64,000 bases of DNA from NCBI RefSeq assembly GCF_042680805.1, contig NZ_JBHUEM010000055.1, positions 1-64,000 on the forward strand, read 5' to 3'. Of the stretch, positions 24,181 through 33,551 are shown in pieces. This DNA comes from Bacillus_CJ salitolerans (GTDB lineage Bacteria > Bacillota > Bacilli > Bacillales > SA4). Numbering within the stretch: position 1 is the stretch's first letter; each line of letters starts with the position of its first letter. The position numbers and the translations under genes were made by a program. Below the pieces are notes generated by a model. It searched no databases and had not been told where the DNA came from. It was given only the letters and a program-made list of their open reading frames with translations.

Positions 24181-24543
24181 ATGAATATAACAACAGTTAT
24201 AGTATATATAGTTATCATGGTCATTTTTAGCATCCTGTCTGAAAAGTGGCTAAGATGGAAACTAAAGATGGAAAAGAGAACATGGATTCTTTATCAATGT
24301 GTGAATTCTGTTCATAAGTGGATAGAAAGATTCATCCTGATGGGATTCTTAGTTGGAATCTTTTTTGTCGATGTCACCCATCATTGGACATTTTCCTTCT
24401 TTCTCGTAGTATTTAGTGTTCGTGCCTTTTTTGAGTGGAAATATGACAGAGAGTCCAAGGAGTATATCTTGACTGCCTATTCCGTCATCCTTTTTCTAGT
24501 CTTTATCGGGGTTGGTGTAGTATTTGATATCATAAGCTTTTAA
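24181..24543 (+). CDS. DUF4181-like membrane protein
   Basis: 120 residues with three to four spans (about 4-20, 52-67, 73-85, 99-117). The segment LRWKLKMEKRTWILYQCVNS, then a charged patch FFEWKYDRESKEYIL, follows the pattern of the Bacillus DUF4181 family. Role unknown. Ribosome site AAGGAAGTGA. Confidence 0.6.
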   Translation: MNITTVIVYIVIMVIFSILSEKWLRWKLKMEKRTWILYQCVNSVHKWIERFILMGFLVGIFFVDVTHHWTFSFFLVVFSVRAFFEWKYDRESKEYILTAYSVILFLVFIGVGVVFDIISF

Positions 24544-24654
24544 ATGGGGCAAATAGGTTTATTTTTCTACCTACTTTTATATTGATGTATCCATCTGGAT
24601 GGAGTCAAGTCAAGCAAGAGCCTAGCGAACCACTTCGGTATCTGGATTTTTGAA

Positions 24655-24949
24655 CTAACGACTATCATAGCAGCTCCTCCAAACGAACCTGACAATATTA
24701 CGCCATTAGAGGAAGTTTGTCACGATTATACCAATGGTAAATTTAATCCATACGGAACCAATCCAACCATTAGTAGAATTTTTGTTGAGGGTCAACCGGG
24801 GTGTTTAATTTATCCTTTTAGTGATCAGTCATCATATCGAAAATGGACAATATCTCATCCATGTTTACGATGTGGTTGACAACCATACGGCTACAAGAGG
24901 TTGGTATTTAGTAGATCCTGTTACAGGGCAGATATCTGAGTTTATATAA
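24655..24949 (+). pseudogene. Decayed extracellular protein gene
   Basis: One frame reads EEVCHDYTNGKFNPYGTNP to YPFSDQSSYR. A frameshift near 24840 then gives NGQYLIHVYDVVDNHTATRG and WYLVDPVTGQISEFI to the stop at 24949. The end (WYLVDPVTGQI) is typical of small Bacillus lipoproteins with an IseA/YgdR-like C-terminus. No start or signal peptide remains. Confidence 0.5.
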
Positions 24950-24956
24950 ACATACA

Positions 24957-25001
24957 GAGAACAATGGTGAAAACGAACAAAACCATTGTTCTCTGTTTTT
25001 T
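24957..25001 (+). terminator. Strong rho-independent terminator
   Basis: Perfect 13-bp stem AGAGAACAATGGT / ACCATTGTTCTCT followed by GTTTTTT. It survives although its gene is broken. The next MITE-like element is inserted right at its T-run. Confidence 0.85.
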
Positions 25002-25088
25002 ATCCCGCTCCAACTGGCGCTAAAACCCCCACTTCAAAACTTTAGATGAAACGAGAAGTTTAAGTGGGGGATAAGCGCCAGTAAGAAC
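24999..25088. mobile_element. MITE-like palindromic element, short complete form
   Basis: After TTTAT (24999-25003), ACTGGCGCT...CCCCCACTT and AAGTGGGGG...AGCGCCAGT pair as a nested ~80-base palindrome, ending AAGAAC. No coding capacity. See also 18483, 33443, 52046 and 60514. Confidence 0.75.
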
Positions 25089-25094
25089 AAGAAA

Positions 25095-25916
25095 TTAGGT
25101 CGACAAGAACTCCTCCACCAATTCGTTGAATCGCTGACTATGCTCCCAGAACATAAAGTGGCCACCGAGCACCTGTACAGCAGTTTTAGGTGCTAGTTTT
25201 TGCAGGTAGGATGTTGCTGTCTCTGCCCAATGCTCGGCGACAATCGTAAGGGTAGGGACGGATTCACTTGCAAGCTTTGCTTCTTCGCGGTAATCACTGA
25301 ATAATCCAGAAGCAAACAAGTTGGCCGCAATATAATAAGGGGTTTGCATGGATTGCTCAACAATCCAATTCAGTTCCTCTTCCGTCAACTCTCTTTGTAC
25401 CATGACACCTTTTGCATAGGCAGAAATGAACTCTCTTTGCCCTTGAGGGTTTCGTAAATAAGCATTATAGGCCCCAGCCAAATCGTCAAGTGGCCCCTCA
25501 ACCCAGTCCTGATCTTGCTGAAGCGATAATGACTTAGGCGGCATATCTACTAGGACAAGGGACTTGATGTGATCTGTACCAAACTGACGAATATACTCCC
25601 ATACTGTTAAACAACCAAATGACCAGCCGACAAGAGTAGCATTTCTAACATCTAACGCTTCTAGAACCTTTGCTAAATCCGTGCCGTGCGTTACATAGTC
25701 ATTTCCATGAAGGGTCATGGTCGATTTACCATGACTTCTAGGATCCACCACAATCGTTCGGTGTGTTTTCGAGAAATGACGAAGCTGTTCCTGAAATACC
25801 TCTGTTGTAAACGTAAAACCTGGAATAAAAACAATCGGATCTCCGTCTCCTGCTTCTTGAATAAATAATTCTACAGCAGGGTCCACTTCTATGTATGTTC
25901 CTTTTATGACTGTCAT
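25095..25916 (-). CDS. Alpha/beta hydrolase
   Basis: 273 residues. Alpha/beta-hydrolase fold: oxyanion strand VFIPGFTFT (29-37), nucleophile elbow LVGWSFG (Ser99), and catalytic His253 in LGGHFMFWE. The usual acid position after the sixth strand reads TIVAEHWAET, so Glu may replace Asp. Related proteins are esterases or C-C hydrolases; the substrate is unknown. Strong ribosome site AAGGAGGAGA. It is a single-gene unit. Confidence 0.88.
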   Translation of the reverse strand: MTVIKGTYIEVDPAVELFIQEAGDGDPIVFIPGFTFTTEVFQEQLRHFSKTHRTIVVDPRSHGKSTMTLHGNDYVTHGTDLAKVLEALDVRNATLVGWSFGCLTVWEYIRQFGTDHIKSLVLVDMPPKSLSLQQDQDWVEGPLDDLAGAYNAYLRNPQGQREFISAYAKGVMVQRELTEEELNWIVEQSMQTPYYIAANLFASGLFSDYREEAKLASESVPTLTIVAEHWAETATSYLQKLAPKTAVQVLGGHFMFWEHSQRFNELVEEFLST

Positions 25917-26118
25917 ATTCGTTCTCCTCCTTCAATTATTTTTTGATGATTGTCTAAACAAAACAAAGCAGTCCTTATACTATATTCAAGTAAACAGAGA
26001 TAACGACCAATTCATATAGAAGAATGTAAAGAAGGATTTTGTTTAGATTCGAATCTTTGAAGGAAGCGGGAGAACGGTGCTTAAGTGATGATATGGTCTT
26101 TAATGGATGTCTGGTTTA

Positions 26119-26232
26119 ATGAAAGAGGAAATGGTTCAAAAACAGTTCAAATTGATTGAACTGATTAGTATAGAGAGTAAGGATATTTTAGTAAGCCGTG
26201 ATATAGAGGCTTTTTTACTCGGAAGCATTTAA
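26119..26232 (+). CDS. Very short ORF, doubtful
   Basis: 37 residues (MKEEMVQKQFKLIELISIES, then KDILVSRDIEAFLLGSI), helical and charged, with only a weak ribosome site. It could be the tail of a Spo0E-like small protein, but the key SQELD motif is missing. Listed for completeness. Confidence 0.25.
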   Translation: MKEEMVQKQFKLIELISIESKDILVSRDIEAFLLGSI

Positions 26233-26239
26233 ACCATCC

Positions 26240-26755
26240 CTATCGTTCTTTTTCCATTATGATGGTGTTTACAAATAGCAATAGTACCGTTAGAGAGAAT
26301 AGATAGATCGGTACAGAATATAAGTATTTGTAGCCATTTTTATATGTAAACAGATTAAAAGATATACATATATACTCAAACAGCATACCAAATAATGTCC
26401 AGGCTAAAATATATGCAACCGTTTTAATTCCACGGATCTTATATTTGTCATACATGTAATAAAAAAAATATCCAAAAGGCAAATAGAGTAAGTAAGCGAC
26501 TACATCCATTATCGTATACTTCGGTCCATCTAAAATATCATAGTAATCAAAGTTGTCTGCACCAATGGAATTGTCAAACACGCTTGCCACGACGACACTA
26601 AATAAAAATAAAAGTGTACTAGAACCCTTTGGGATTCTTTTTGGAAAAATAACAATAAGGAAGAGAAAGAGGCATATTAAAAAAAGTACAAATATATCAT
26701 TCATTCCAAAATTTTTTTCAACAAATGGTATATACGTAGTCAATGGTTTTTGCAC
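26240..26755 (-). CDS. CBO0543-like membrane protein
   Basis: 171 residues with five spans and the pattern SVFDNSIGADNFDYYDILDGPKYTIMDVVAY followed by LPFGYFFYYMYDKYKIRG, as in CBO0543-type membrane proteins of Firmicutes (function unknown). It begins within the end of the upstream membrane-protein gene (16-base overlap), so the pair is translationally coupled. Confidence 0.65.
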   Translation of the reverse strand: MQKPLTTYIPFVEKNFGMNDIFVLFLICLFLFLIVIFPKRIPKGSSTLLFLFSVVVASVFDNSIGADNFDYYDILDGPKYTIMDVVAYLLYLPFGYFFYYMYDKYKIRGIKTVAYILAWTLFGMLFEYICISFNLFTYKNGYKYLYSVPIYLFSLTVLLLFVNTIIMEKER

Positions 26756-27204
26756 ATCCTTTGAAATAGCTTAAGGAACCAAAAGGCCATTATCGTCACC
26801 AATATCAAAAAGATAACCATTAAAAAGGTATTCCAGTTTTTGTAAGTGAAGAGACCTAATGAATGGGATAATTTAATAATGAACGTAAATGAAATGATAG
26901 CACCAATCATCACCCGAATTTTTAGCTTAGTGGATTTTACATGGAGGTAGAAGTGTATTAATAGGGAGATAGTAGCGGGTAATAATGCACTTCTTAACAA
27001 TAAATAAGCGATATATTTCACGTTTTCTTTCGGCAGTGATATGAATTTAAAGTTAGCAGAAAATATCGTATAAGCATGTGTGGTAATTAATGCAGTAAAT
27101 AAAAGTAAAAATGCGATATCCTTCTTACAATAGTAGTCTGATTGTGAAAAAAGAATAGCGAATGATAACCAGCAAAGGAAAAGCATGACTACCAACTCCA
27201 TCAC
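26740..27204 (-). CDS. Membrane protein paired with the CBO0543-like gene
   Basis: 154 residues with five hydrophobic spans. Its end LGLFTYKNWNTFLMVIF echoes FNLFTYKNGYKYLYSVPIY in the next gene, so the two are likely distant paralogs that arose by duplication. They may form a heteromeric membrane complex. Function unknown. Confidence 0.65.
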   Translation of the reverse strand: MMELVVMLFLCWLSFAILFSQSDYYCKKDIAFLLLFTALITTHAYTIFSANFKFISLPKENVKYIAYLLLRSALLPATISLLIHFYLHVKSTKLKIRVMIGAIISFTFIIKLSHSLGLFTYKNWNTFLMVIFLILVTIMAFWFLKLFQRMCKNH

Positions 27205-27313
27205 TTTCCACTCCTATCCTTGATAAACTCCTATCATACAACTTTTCCCGAAAAAGAAATGAGTTATACGTTTTAGTACAGACTAGGATTAAGTATAGGG
27301 AAAGATATGGTGA

Positions 27314-27340
27314 AAGGCAGGTATTCAAAACCTGCCTTCT
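27314..27340 (-). terminator. Terminator hairpin
   Basis: GGCAGGT ATTCAAA ACCTGCC (27316-27336), just past the stop of the 41-residue gene; T-rich on the minus-strand exit. Confidence 0.6.
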
Positions 27341-27351
27341 CATTTCATTGA

Positions 27352-27477
27352 CTACTTTCTTTTTTGGCTCTTCAACTTATTCATTTCAAGTTCTGCTGCA
27401 TATTCCTCATATGATTTTCCTTGTTTTTGACTTTCCGATTGAATTTTTCTGAACTTATTATCATTTAGATTAGGCAT
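27352..27477 (-). CDS. 41-residue basic protein
   Basis: MPNLNDNKFRKIQSESQKQG then KSYEEYAAELEMNKLKSQK, very polar and helical. The ribosome site AAAGGGAGGTG is strong and well spaced, which supports a real gene. It resembles small sporulation-type or antitoxin-like proteins in size and charge but shows no recognisable family. Confidence 0.6.
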   Translation of the reverse strand: MPNLNDNKFRKIQSESQKQGKSYEEYAAELEMNKLKSQKRK

Positions 27478-27685
27478 CGATACACCTCCCTTTTGAACAT
27501 ACCTATCTTTTGCATATGGAATTATATTCATTCGTTGTTAGAAGCACGGGGAGGTGTTGTGTGCTTCCGATTTAGAAGAAATATTTATAAGACAAAGTAG
27601 TCCTCACTTACCTAACATCTTAATAATAATATTAATAGGCATGATGGTGATAATACTAAGAGTCACATGACCGGAGGGTATAGGT

Positions 27686-27937
27686 ATGGTGGTATTTTAT
27701 TCTCATAAGATTAACCGGAAAGGTCTGAAATATAGAGCCATTATAAAAATAACAACTGATTATTCACTAGTTACAGTTAGTTACGATTTAGGGCTTTATG
27801 ATTCGGAAGATGAAGCGACAAGGGCTATTGTAATGGCAAAACAGAAGCACGCAGAGGATATAACCGACTCAAACCAAGAAAAGTCAAACTTACATCTAGA
27901 GAATTTTATAAAGGAAATGGTGAATCGGAAAAACTAG
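27686..27937 (+). CDS. Small hypothetical protein
   Basis: 83 residues with an N-terminal strand pair (YRAIIKITTDYSLVTVSYDL) and a charged helical tail. Ribosome site CCGGAGGG. No membrane span. Unknown family. Confidence 0.55.
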   Translation: MVVFYSHKINRKGLKYRAIIKITTDYSLVTVSYDLGLYDSEDEATRAIVMAKQKHAEDITDSNQEKSNLHLENFIKEMVNRKN

Positions 27938-28301
27938 TTTTTGGGTGGAAGAGCATAAAAGTGAGAGGCTACATTACGTTTCGTAAGGTGGTGAACCATT
28001 CGAAAGAGAATATTCAAGAGGAATTCGATAATTGAAGCAGTTAAACAGGTGTAGATTACGATTGAATGTTCCAAATATATACAAATAGAGACAGATTTAT
28101 CATACTATAAATGCCATATTAAATTACAAAAAAGAGATACTGGAAGGTTTGAACAAATATCAGCTAAATAGCGGATCTATAAGGGATCGAAGGTATCTAT
28201 TTCGGATAGGGTCTCGGTCCCCTTACCCTCTCGTGTGAATATTGTACGTGCTATAACAAATAATAGTACCGATTAAGTCGAAACAGATGGGAGGTACAAC
28301 G
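27938..28301. other. Intergenic region
   Basis: About 360 bases. Only a 24-codon frame (27961-28035, VRGYITFRKVVNHSKENIQE) without a ribosome site is seen. It should hold the promoter of the SLH-protein gene. Confidence 0.5.
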
Positions 28302-29927
28302 TTGGTACGCTCGAGACAATGGATAAGGAAGCTACAAATTGTTTGGGTATTTACACTAATAGTAACGGTTGGCTGTCAAAACGAGTTAGAGCCGATTCGT
28401 GAAGAGGAGTTACCTGTAACCCCCCTTTCAACTAAAGAAAGCGATAAAAGTAGAACGGTGCCACAATCTATGGGCGAGCAGGAGGTCATTAATAAAGATC
28501 TATATTATAGAGTGGTGGACTGGGAATTTGATGACAAGGAAGAGTACATTTATGCAGCCGCTTATGCCACAGTCGACTATGATGAAAATGTGTTATTAAA
28601 AATTAATGCAGAGACTCTTGAAGTGGAGCATACCGCTATATTAAAGCCGAATATTCGAGCAGTTGACCTTGAATATGGAAACAACAAAGTGTTCATTGCA
28701 ACCAAAGATAATCTGATGGTGTATGACACTAAAACAAATATGGTGCCGGATAAGGTGGGTGAAAATTTCTTTTATACTCATGTCAATCAGATTACAGATA
28801 TAGAATTTGCGGGGGACCGCCTTTATTTTATGAATAGGGCTTATGATAATGGACATATTTATCATCAGCTTCGATATCTTGATCTTACAACGAAGGAAAT
28901 TGAAATCGTTGCTGCAGATGAAAATAAAGGTCGTTCTTATTACACAAAATTCACTCAGTTTCTACTGCCTGAAATTGAAGTGGACGAAAAGGGAAGACGA
29001 TTGTTTTTAGGGGAAATGGGGGCAGGAAGGAACCCACGTGTCCTCACTGTTAGTATGGACACCCTTGAAATCTTAGACAGTGCTTCATTCCCACCATATG
29101 AAGGATATATTGCTCCAATTGTACTTCACTATAATGGAGGGGATCTTGTCTATGATAAGTACGTACTCAATTCTCAAAAATTAAGTGAAGTTCTAGGGCA
29201 ATTTCCAGATTTTGAACGGGGCAATGAGCTAAGATATGCAAACGATAAATATGTCGTTTCACTAGATGCAATTTTTAGGCGGCACCCATTGAAAAGAATG
29301 GATGAGCATCATTTCGAGCCTCCTTATCTCATTAAAGAGGATACTATTATTTATAATTCGTATGGTTATATGGGTCAAACGACAAAGCTTGAGAAACAAA
29401 AAATAGCTAGTGATGTGTTCACAGACCTCTCTAATTATGAGGCTGAAATTACATTTTTACATGAAAAGGGGATTATCAATGGATTTCCCGACGGATCCTT
29501 TAAGCCATTACAGCCTTTAAGTCGATTGCAAGCCGTCACAATGATCTTAAGAGCTCTAGACATTGATCCGACCAAGGATGTAAAGAATCCAGGCTTTACT
29601 GATTTAAAACCTGGTGAGAATGGGTATGAAGCGATTGCGAAAGCAGTTGAGCTTGGGATTGTGACAGGGAAACCAGATGGTCGTTTTGATCGGTATGGTC
29701 AGTTAACACGTGGACAAATGGCGAAAATTTTAGTCAATGCCTTCTCTCTTAGCGGAACCACAACGATTGATTTTAAAGATGTAAAGGGGCATTGGTCGAA
29801 GACATATGTGGACAAACTAGCAGGGGCACAAATTACAAAGGGGTATCCGGGGAGCTTGTATAAGCCAAACGAGCAAATTTCTAGGCAGCATTTTTCATTG
29901 TTTATGTATCGTGTACTGAAAGAATAA
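28302..29927 (+). CDS. Secreted beta-propeller-like protein with three SLH domains
   Basis: 541 residues from TTG 28302, placed six bases after GGGAGG; ATG 28287 lies before the ribosome site. The N-terminus has a signal ending VTVGC, a possible lipobox (Cys25). Residues ~60-370 are repeated strand units with alternating Asp/Tyr, like a propeller (YVTN/WD-type). Three S-layer homology domains follow: FTDLSNYEAEITFLHEKGII, FTDLKPGENGYEAIAKAVEL and FKDVKGHWSKTYVDKLAGAQ. SLH domains bind pyruvylated cell-wall polymer, so the protein sits at the wall surface. Ligand unknown. Confidence 0.85.
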   Translation: MVRSRQWIRKLQIVWVFTLIVTVGCQNELEPIREEELPVTPLSTKESDKSRTVPQSMGEQEVINKDLYYRVVDWEFDDKEEYIYAAAYATVDYDENVLLKINAETLEVEHTAILKPNIRAVDLEYGNNKVFIATKDNLMVYDTKTNMVPDKVGENFFYTHVNQITDIEFAGDRLYFMNRAYDNGHIYHQLRYLDLTTKEIEIVAADENKGRSYYTKFTQFLLPEIEVDEKGRRLFLGEMGAGRNPRVLTVSMDTLEILDSASFPPYEGYIAPIVLHYNGGDLVYDKYVLNSQKLSEVLGQFPDFERGNELRYANDKYVVSLDAIFRRHPLKRMDEHHFEPPYLIKEDTIIYNSYGYMGQTTKLEKQKIASDVFTDLSNYEAEITFLHEKGIINGFPDGSFKPLQPLSRLQAVTMILRALDIDPTKDVKNPGFTDLKPGENGYEAIAKAVELGIVTGKPDGRFDRYGQLTRGQMAKILVNAFSLSGTTTIDFKDVKGHWSKTYVDKLAGAQITKGYPGSLYKPNEQISRQHFSLFMYRVLKE

Positions 29928-29938
29928 AGCTGGCGTAG

Positions 29939-29975
29939 GGACAGATTTCCTGCTTCTAATGGAAATCTGTGTTCG
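29939..29975 (+). terminator. Terminator of the SLH-protein gene
   Basis: ACAGATTTCC ... GGAAATCTGT (29941-29970), followed by a mixed T-rich tail. Confidence 0.6.
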
Positions 29976-30256
29976 CTGTTTTTCATATAACAAGATGTTA
30001 AGGGGATAAAGTATAGCTTTTTGGGACAAGTTCTTGAACAGCACCTCCAATAGTTAGTTGTAATAACAATTGGGGTTCAGTTCAATTCTGTCCCTTTTGA
30101 ACTTTTATTTATCAAATATTGGGACAAAGTTCTTAACCCATGTACTCCCCTAACCCTTGATAAAGACCATATACATCCGCCCAAATTTCTTTTAAAATGA
30201 CATTATACGACATTTTTTTTGTAGTGCGTTTTTTAAGGGATATAGGGGGGATCGAT

Positions 30257-30982
30257 ATGAGTAAGGAACGGCAAAGGATTGAAGAGCTAGAGCACCTTGT
30301 GAAGCAATTGAAGAAAGCGCAGGAAGAGAGTGCTTCGGCGATTGCGATGGATGACCGAAAATCGAAATCGTTCCCTTCGTTTCGTATTAAAGCTTGGAAA
30401 GTAAAGGCACTGATTCTGGCAATCATCATCATCGCTGTGATTGTGGGTACTGTACTTCTCTCGGGTAGTACGTTTAAGAAGGATACGGCTACATTTGTAG
30501 AGCAGGTTCAAGAGATGGCTACGCTTGCAACGGCAGAGGCTCATGTGAAGATTATCATTGAAAAAGAAGATAATAAATTATTCGGCAAAGACATATCCGT
30601 TAACTTTCCAGGTACAAAACAGGAATTGTTGTTAATCGTCCCTGCGACCGTTGTAGCTGGAGTGGACTTAAATCGTCTCTCAGATTCTGATATTCTTGTG
30701 AACGAAAAAGAGAAACAAGTAAGCATCTCATTACCAAGGGCAAACTTTATCCAGGAACCAGCTATCCAAATGGATCAAGTGGTCACATACTCTCATCAAG
30801 GATTGTTCCGAGGAGACGTAAACTGGGAGGAAGGGTTCAACCTCGCTGCAGAGGCTCAAGCGGAAATTAAAAAGGAAGCAATCGCAGTGGGAGTGTTGCA
30901 AACAGCGGAAAATCATGCTGAAAAAGTAATAACGGATTTTTTTGGCCACTTAGGTTATGAGGTCAAGGTTTCATATAAATAG
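30257..30982 (+). CDS. DUF4230 membrane-anchored protein
   Basis: 241 residues from ATG 30257 (TAGGGGGGATC upstream). A coiled-coil N-terminus (ERQRIEELEHLVKQLKKAQE) is cytoplasmic, one span lies at about 50-68 (VKALILAIIIIAVIVGTVLL), and the rest is outside. The outer part matches DUF4230: LLIVPATVVAGVDLNRLSDS, KQVSISLPRANFI and AEAQAEIKKEAIAVGVL. The family is widespread and uncharacterised. Confidence 0.85.
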   Translation: MSKERQRIEELEHLVKQLKKAQEESASAIAMDDRKSKSFPSFRIKAWKVKALILAIIIIAVIVGTVLLSGSTFKKDTATFVEQVQEMATLATAEAHVKIIIEKEDNKLFGKDISVNFPGTKQELLLIVPATVVAGVDLNRLSDSDILVNEKEKQVSISLPRANFIQEPAIQMDQVVTYSHQGLFRGDVNWEEGFNLAAEAQAEIKKEAIAVGVLQTAENHAEKVITDFFGHLGYEVKVSYK

Positions 30983-31012
30983 CATTTTGGGGAGTTCATA
31001 TAGGGGACAATT

Positions 31013-31051
31013 GAAAGGCACAACTAGTGGAAATGCTAGTTGTGCCTTATT
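31013..31051 (+). terminator. Terminator after DUF4230
   Basis: AAGGCACAACTAG ... CTAGTTGTGCCTT (31015-31048). The same hairpin sequence (AGGCACAAC/GTTGTGCCTT) ends the dipeptidase gene at 50378. Confidence 0.8.
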
Positions 31052-31155
31052 ACGTCTTTTTGGTAGAAGATTGGAGTAACACTCGTCTACTCATTCCTGA
31101 AAACTGTGTTGCTATAAATGTGAAGTTGATTGTACGGATTATTTGGTAGCTACAA

Positions 31156-31677
31156 TCATTTAAGTATACTCAAGTATTCGTTCCACGGCCCAACATCTTC
31201 AGAGTATCTCTTCGCCATGACTCTTAGGATTTGGGAGATGTGTGTGAAGTCATGGACCACCCATGTAGATAGCAGTTGTTTAAGTGTTATTTCGCCGAAT
31301 GCAGGATGGATGCCTTTCATGTTTAGGTGAAGCTGTGGATCAACGAGTTCTTTTAGTAGTAGTACATTTTTTTCTCGATACGTTTTAAATGTAGAGATAC
31401 TTTCCTTAAAGGAAACGGGTTTGTCTTGTTGTAAGTGTGCGAACCTGTCAAATGGAGGGAGTGGTGTTACTTCATTTCCATCCAAAATTGAATTGACTCG
31501 AGGAATCCAATTTGTTTTTTCACATTCGATGAGGTGATCGATGACTTCCTTTACTGTCCAAGTACCTTCTCCTTCATGACATTGAATCCATTCCTCTGAT
31601 ATGTCTGATAAAAGCTGTTCGAGCGAAAAGGGTGTTCGTTGTAATCGTTCTAGTGCTTCTTCAAATTTGAAATTCAT
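31156..31677 (-). CDS. DinB-like four-helix protein
   Basis: 173 residues of the DinB/YfiT type: four-helix bundle with the metal-binding His triad visible in IDHLIECE (one His) and VVHDFTHISQ (HxxxH). Family members are thiol S-transferases or of unknown function. It starts 13 bases after the MocR gene and its ribosome site (AAGGAGGAA) lies against the MocR stop, so the two are co-transcribed and this may be part of the MocR regulon. Confidence 0.85.
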   Translation of the reverse strand: MNFKFEEALERLQRTPFSLEQLLSDISEEWIQCHEGEGTWTVKEVIDHLIECEKTNWIPRVNSILDGNEVTPLPPFDRFAHLQQDKPVSFKESISTFKTYREKNVLLLKELVDPQLHLNMKGIHPAFGEITLKQLLSTWVVHDFTHISQILRVMAKRYSEDVGPWNEYLSILK

Positions 31678-31690
31678 AAATAATTCCTCC

Positions 31691-33103
31691 TTATTCCTGA
31701 TTAAGCTGAATGATTTTTTCCATACCCTCTTTAATTAGTTTTTCATTCGAAAAAGAATAGCTTAATCGTATCCATGACTTATATTGCTTAGATGGATCGA
31801 ACACTTGTCCTGGAACAAATGAAATGTAATGGGCGAGTGCTTTTGATAGCAAGGAGTCGGTAGAAATTTCATCTGATAGTTTTACCCATAAATTTAAGCC
31901 TCCATTTGGACTATGCCATTGCCAAGTCGTGTTGGCAAGTTCTCCTTCCATCCATTCCTTTCTTATTTGTAAGGCAATTCGTAATTTGTCCAAATGTTGC
32001 TGTAACCTGTCAGAATGAAAATAGCGTAGAAATATTTTTTGATTCAATAATGGCGAGCCGTTATCCATTAAAAAGCGTGCGGAGACAAGTGGCTCCATGA
32101 TGGAATGGTGACAAATGATGATGGACATTCGTAAACCAGGAGAGATATATTTACTAAAGCTTCTAAGGTAAATAACAGTGCCGACTGTATCATATGTGAA
32201 AACAGGAGTAGGAGGCTTTTCAGAAAAATAAATATCATGATATGCATCATCTTCTACTAATAAGCACCGATATTTTTCTGCAAGAGCAACCAGCTCTTTT
32301 CTTTGAAATGTCGGGACGGTATAGCCGGTTGGATTATTAAAAGTAGGGGTTAAGTAAAACAAACGAGGCTTATGCTGCTTCATGATATGTTCAAGACACT
32401 CCAAATCATACCCAGTAGGTGTAATGTCAATCGGTACAATTTTTGCCCCTTTACTTTCAAAAATATCGATAGCTGCACTGAAACAAGGTCGCTCAATGAT
32501 AACTGTGTCTCTTGGTTTGATAAATGTCTGGGCGACTAATTGGATACCTTGCTGGGACCCCGATAAAATCATAACATTATCTCCATGCACGTAGGTTTTG
32601 TATTCTTTTTCAAAATAGGCTGCTAACGATTCACGTAGTTCTTCGTCTCCCTTTACACTGGAATACGTGGATAAAAGTTTCGGATAATCATCAAAAACTT
32701 GTTTCACATAGTTTGAAAAGTATTGATTAGGTAATAGGCTGGGGTCAATCAATGCTTGAGAAAAATTGTACTTTACTTTTGCTTGATGAATCTCCGATAA
32801 GGCATTTTTTTGAACATAGGCAGTTACAATCGGATTATTCAAATTGTCTAAATCTACAAGGGATGGTAAGGGTGTTTGCACATAGTAGCCCACCTTATCT
32901 TTGACATACACTTTGTTATGCTTCTTTAGGAGCTGATAAGCTTTGAGAACGGTTAGCCGATTTACTTGTAGCTCTTCAGCTAGCTGCCTGACAGAAGGCA
33001 GCTTGTCGTGTTCTTTCCATTCCTTACTTCCGATTCGATTCACGACATAGTCATACACTTCATGGAAAAGATGAGCCTTATCCTTATAAAGTTTTCCCAC
33101 CAC
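31691..33103 (-). CDS. MocR-type GntR/aminotransferase regulator
   Basis: 470 residues. Residues 1-75 form a GntR winged helix (LPSVRQLAEELQVNRLTVLK). Residues ~110-470 are a fold-type I aminotransferase with the PLP lysine in LRSFSKYISPGLRMS and the NPTGY motif in FNNPTGYTVP. MocR proteins use PLP as a sensor to control genes of vitamin B6, GABA, taurine or related metabolism. GTG start, ribosome site GAGGAGGG; the next GTG is an alternative. The target genes may be the DinB gene and the divergent small gene. Confidence 0.88.
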   Translation of the reverse strand: MVGKLYKDKAHLFHEVYDYVVNRIGSKEWKEHDKLPSVRQLAEELQVNRLTVLKAYQLLKKHNKVYVKDKVGYYVQTPLPSLVDLDNLNNPIVTAYVQKNALSEIHQAKVKYNFSQALIDPSLLPNQYFSNYVKQVFDDYPKLLSTYSSVKGDEELRESLAAYFEKEYKTYVHGDNVMILSGSQQGIQLVAQTFIKPRDTVIIERPCFSAAIDIFESKGAKIVPIDITPTGYDLECLEHIMKQHKPRLFYLTPTFNNPTGYTVPTFQRKELVALAEKYRCLLVEDDAYHDIYFSEKPPTPVFTYDTVGTVIYLRSFSKYISPGLRMSIIICHHSIMEPLVSARFLMDNGSPLLNQKIFLRYFHSDRLQQHLDKLRIALQIRKEWMEGELANTTWQWHSPNGGLNLWVKLSDEISTDSLLSKALAHYISFVPGQVFDPSKQYKSWIRLSYSFSNEKLIKEGMEKIIQLNQE

Positions 33104-33261
33104 AAATCCCTCCTCGTTTAACAGCGTATCACACTCTACTTTTCTATCTGGTCTATTCGACAGTACCTGGTCTATTCCTTCTTCGATATGATGAAAGCAA
33201 GAAGATTATTAGTAAACAACGAGATGGCTAGACAACTATTTAGTAAAAAGGAGGCTTATTT

Positions 33262-33441
33262 ATGGGGAAGCGTAAGTTAAAAGCTTTGTTAGGTGGGACG
33301 ATTCTCTTATTCGTTTCTTCTTTGATCGTATTGATGCTTGTTTTTGAGAGTGGTTGTGTTGAGACAAGGAATGAATGTTCTTCTGGTCGTAATGGTATGG
33401 TGATAGAAAGATTGATAAATTGGGTTCCTTTAGCGCCTTAG
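33262..33441 (+). CDS. 59-residue membrane or lipoprotein-like peptide
   Basis: MGKRKLKALLGGTILLFVSS, one hydrophobic span, then a short outer part with three cysteines (SGCVETRNECSSGRN). The ribosome site AAAAAGGAGG is strong. It is divergent from the MocR gene. No family recognised. The MITE-like copy starts immediately after its stop codon. Confidence 0.6.
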   Translation: MGKRKLKALLGGTILLFVSSLIVLMLVFESGCVETRNECSSGRNGMVIERLINWVPLAP

Positions 33442-33442
33442 G

Positions 33443-33551
33443 GTTATCCCGTTCCAACTGGCGTTAAGACCACCACTTCAAAACGTTAGATGAATCGAGA
33501 AGTTTAAGTGGGGGATAAGGAAAACCCCCACTGATTGAAGTTTCACTTTAT
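33443..33551. mobile_element. MITE-like element, internal-deletion form
   Basis: Left half as in 24999 (with GCGTTAAG), then a jump straight to the right terminus AACCCCCACTGATTGAAG TTTCACTTTAT shared with the long forms at 52046 and 60514. It shows that left and right parts belong to one element. Confidence 0.75.
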
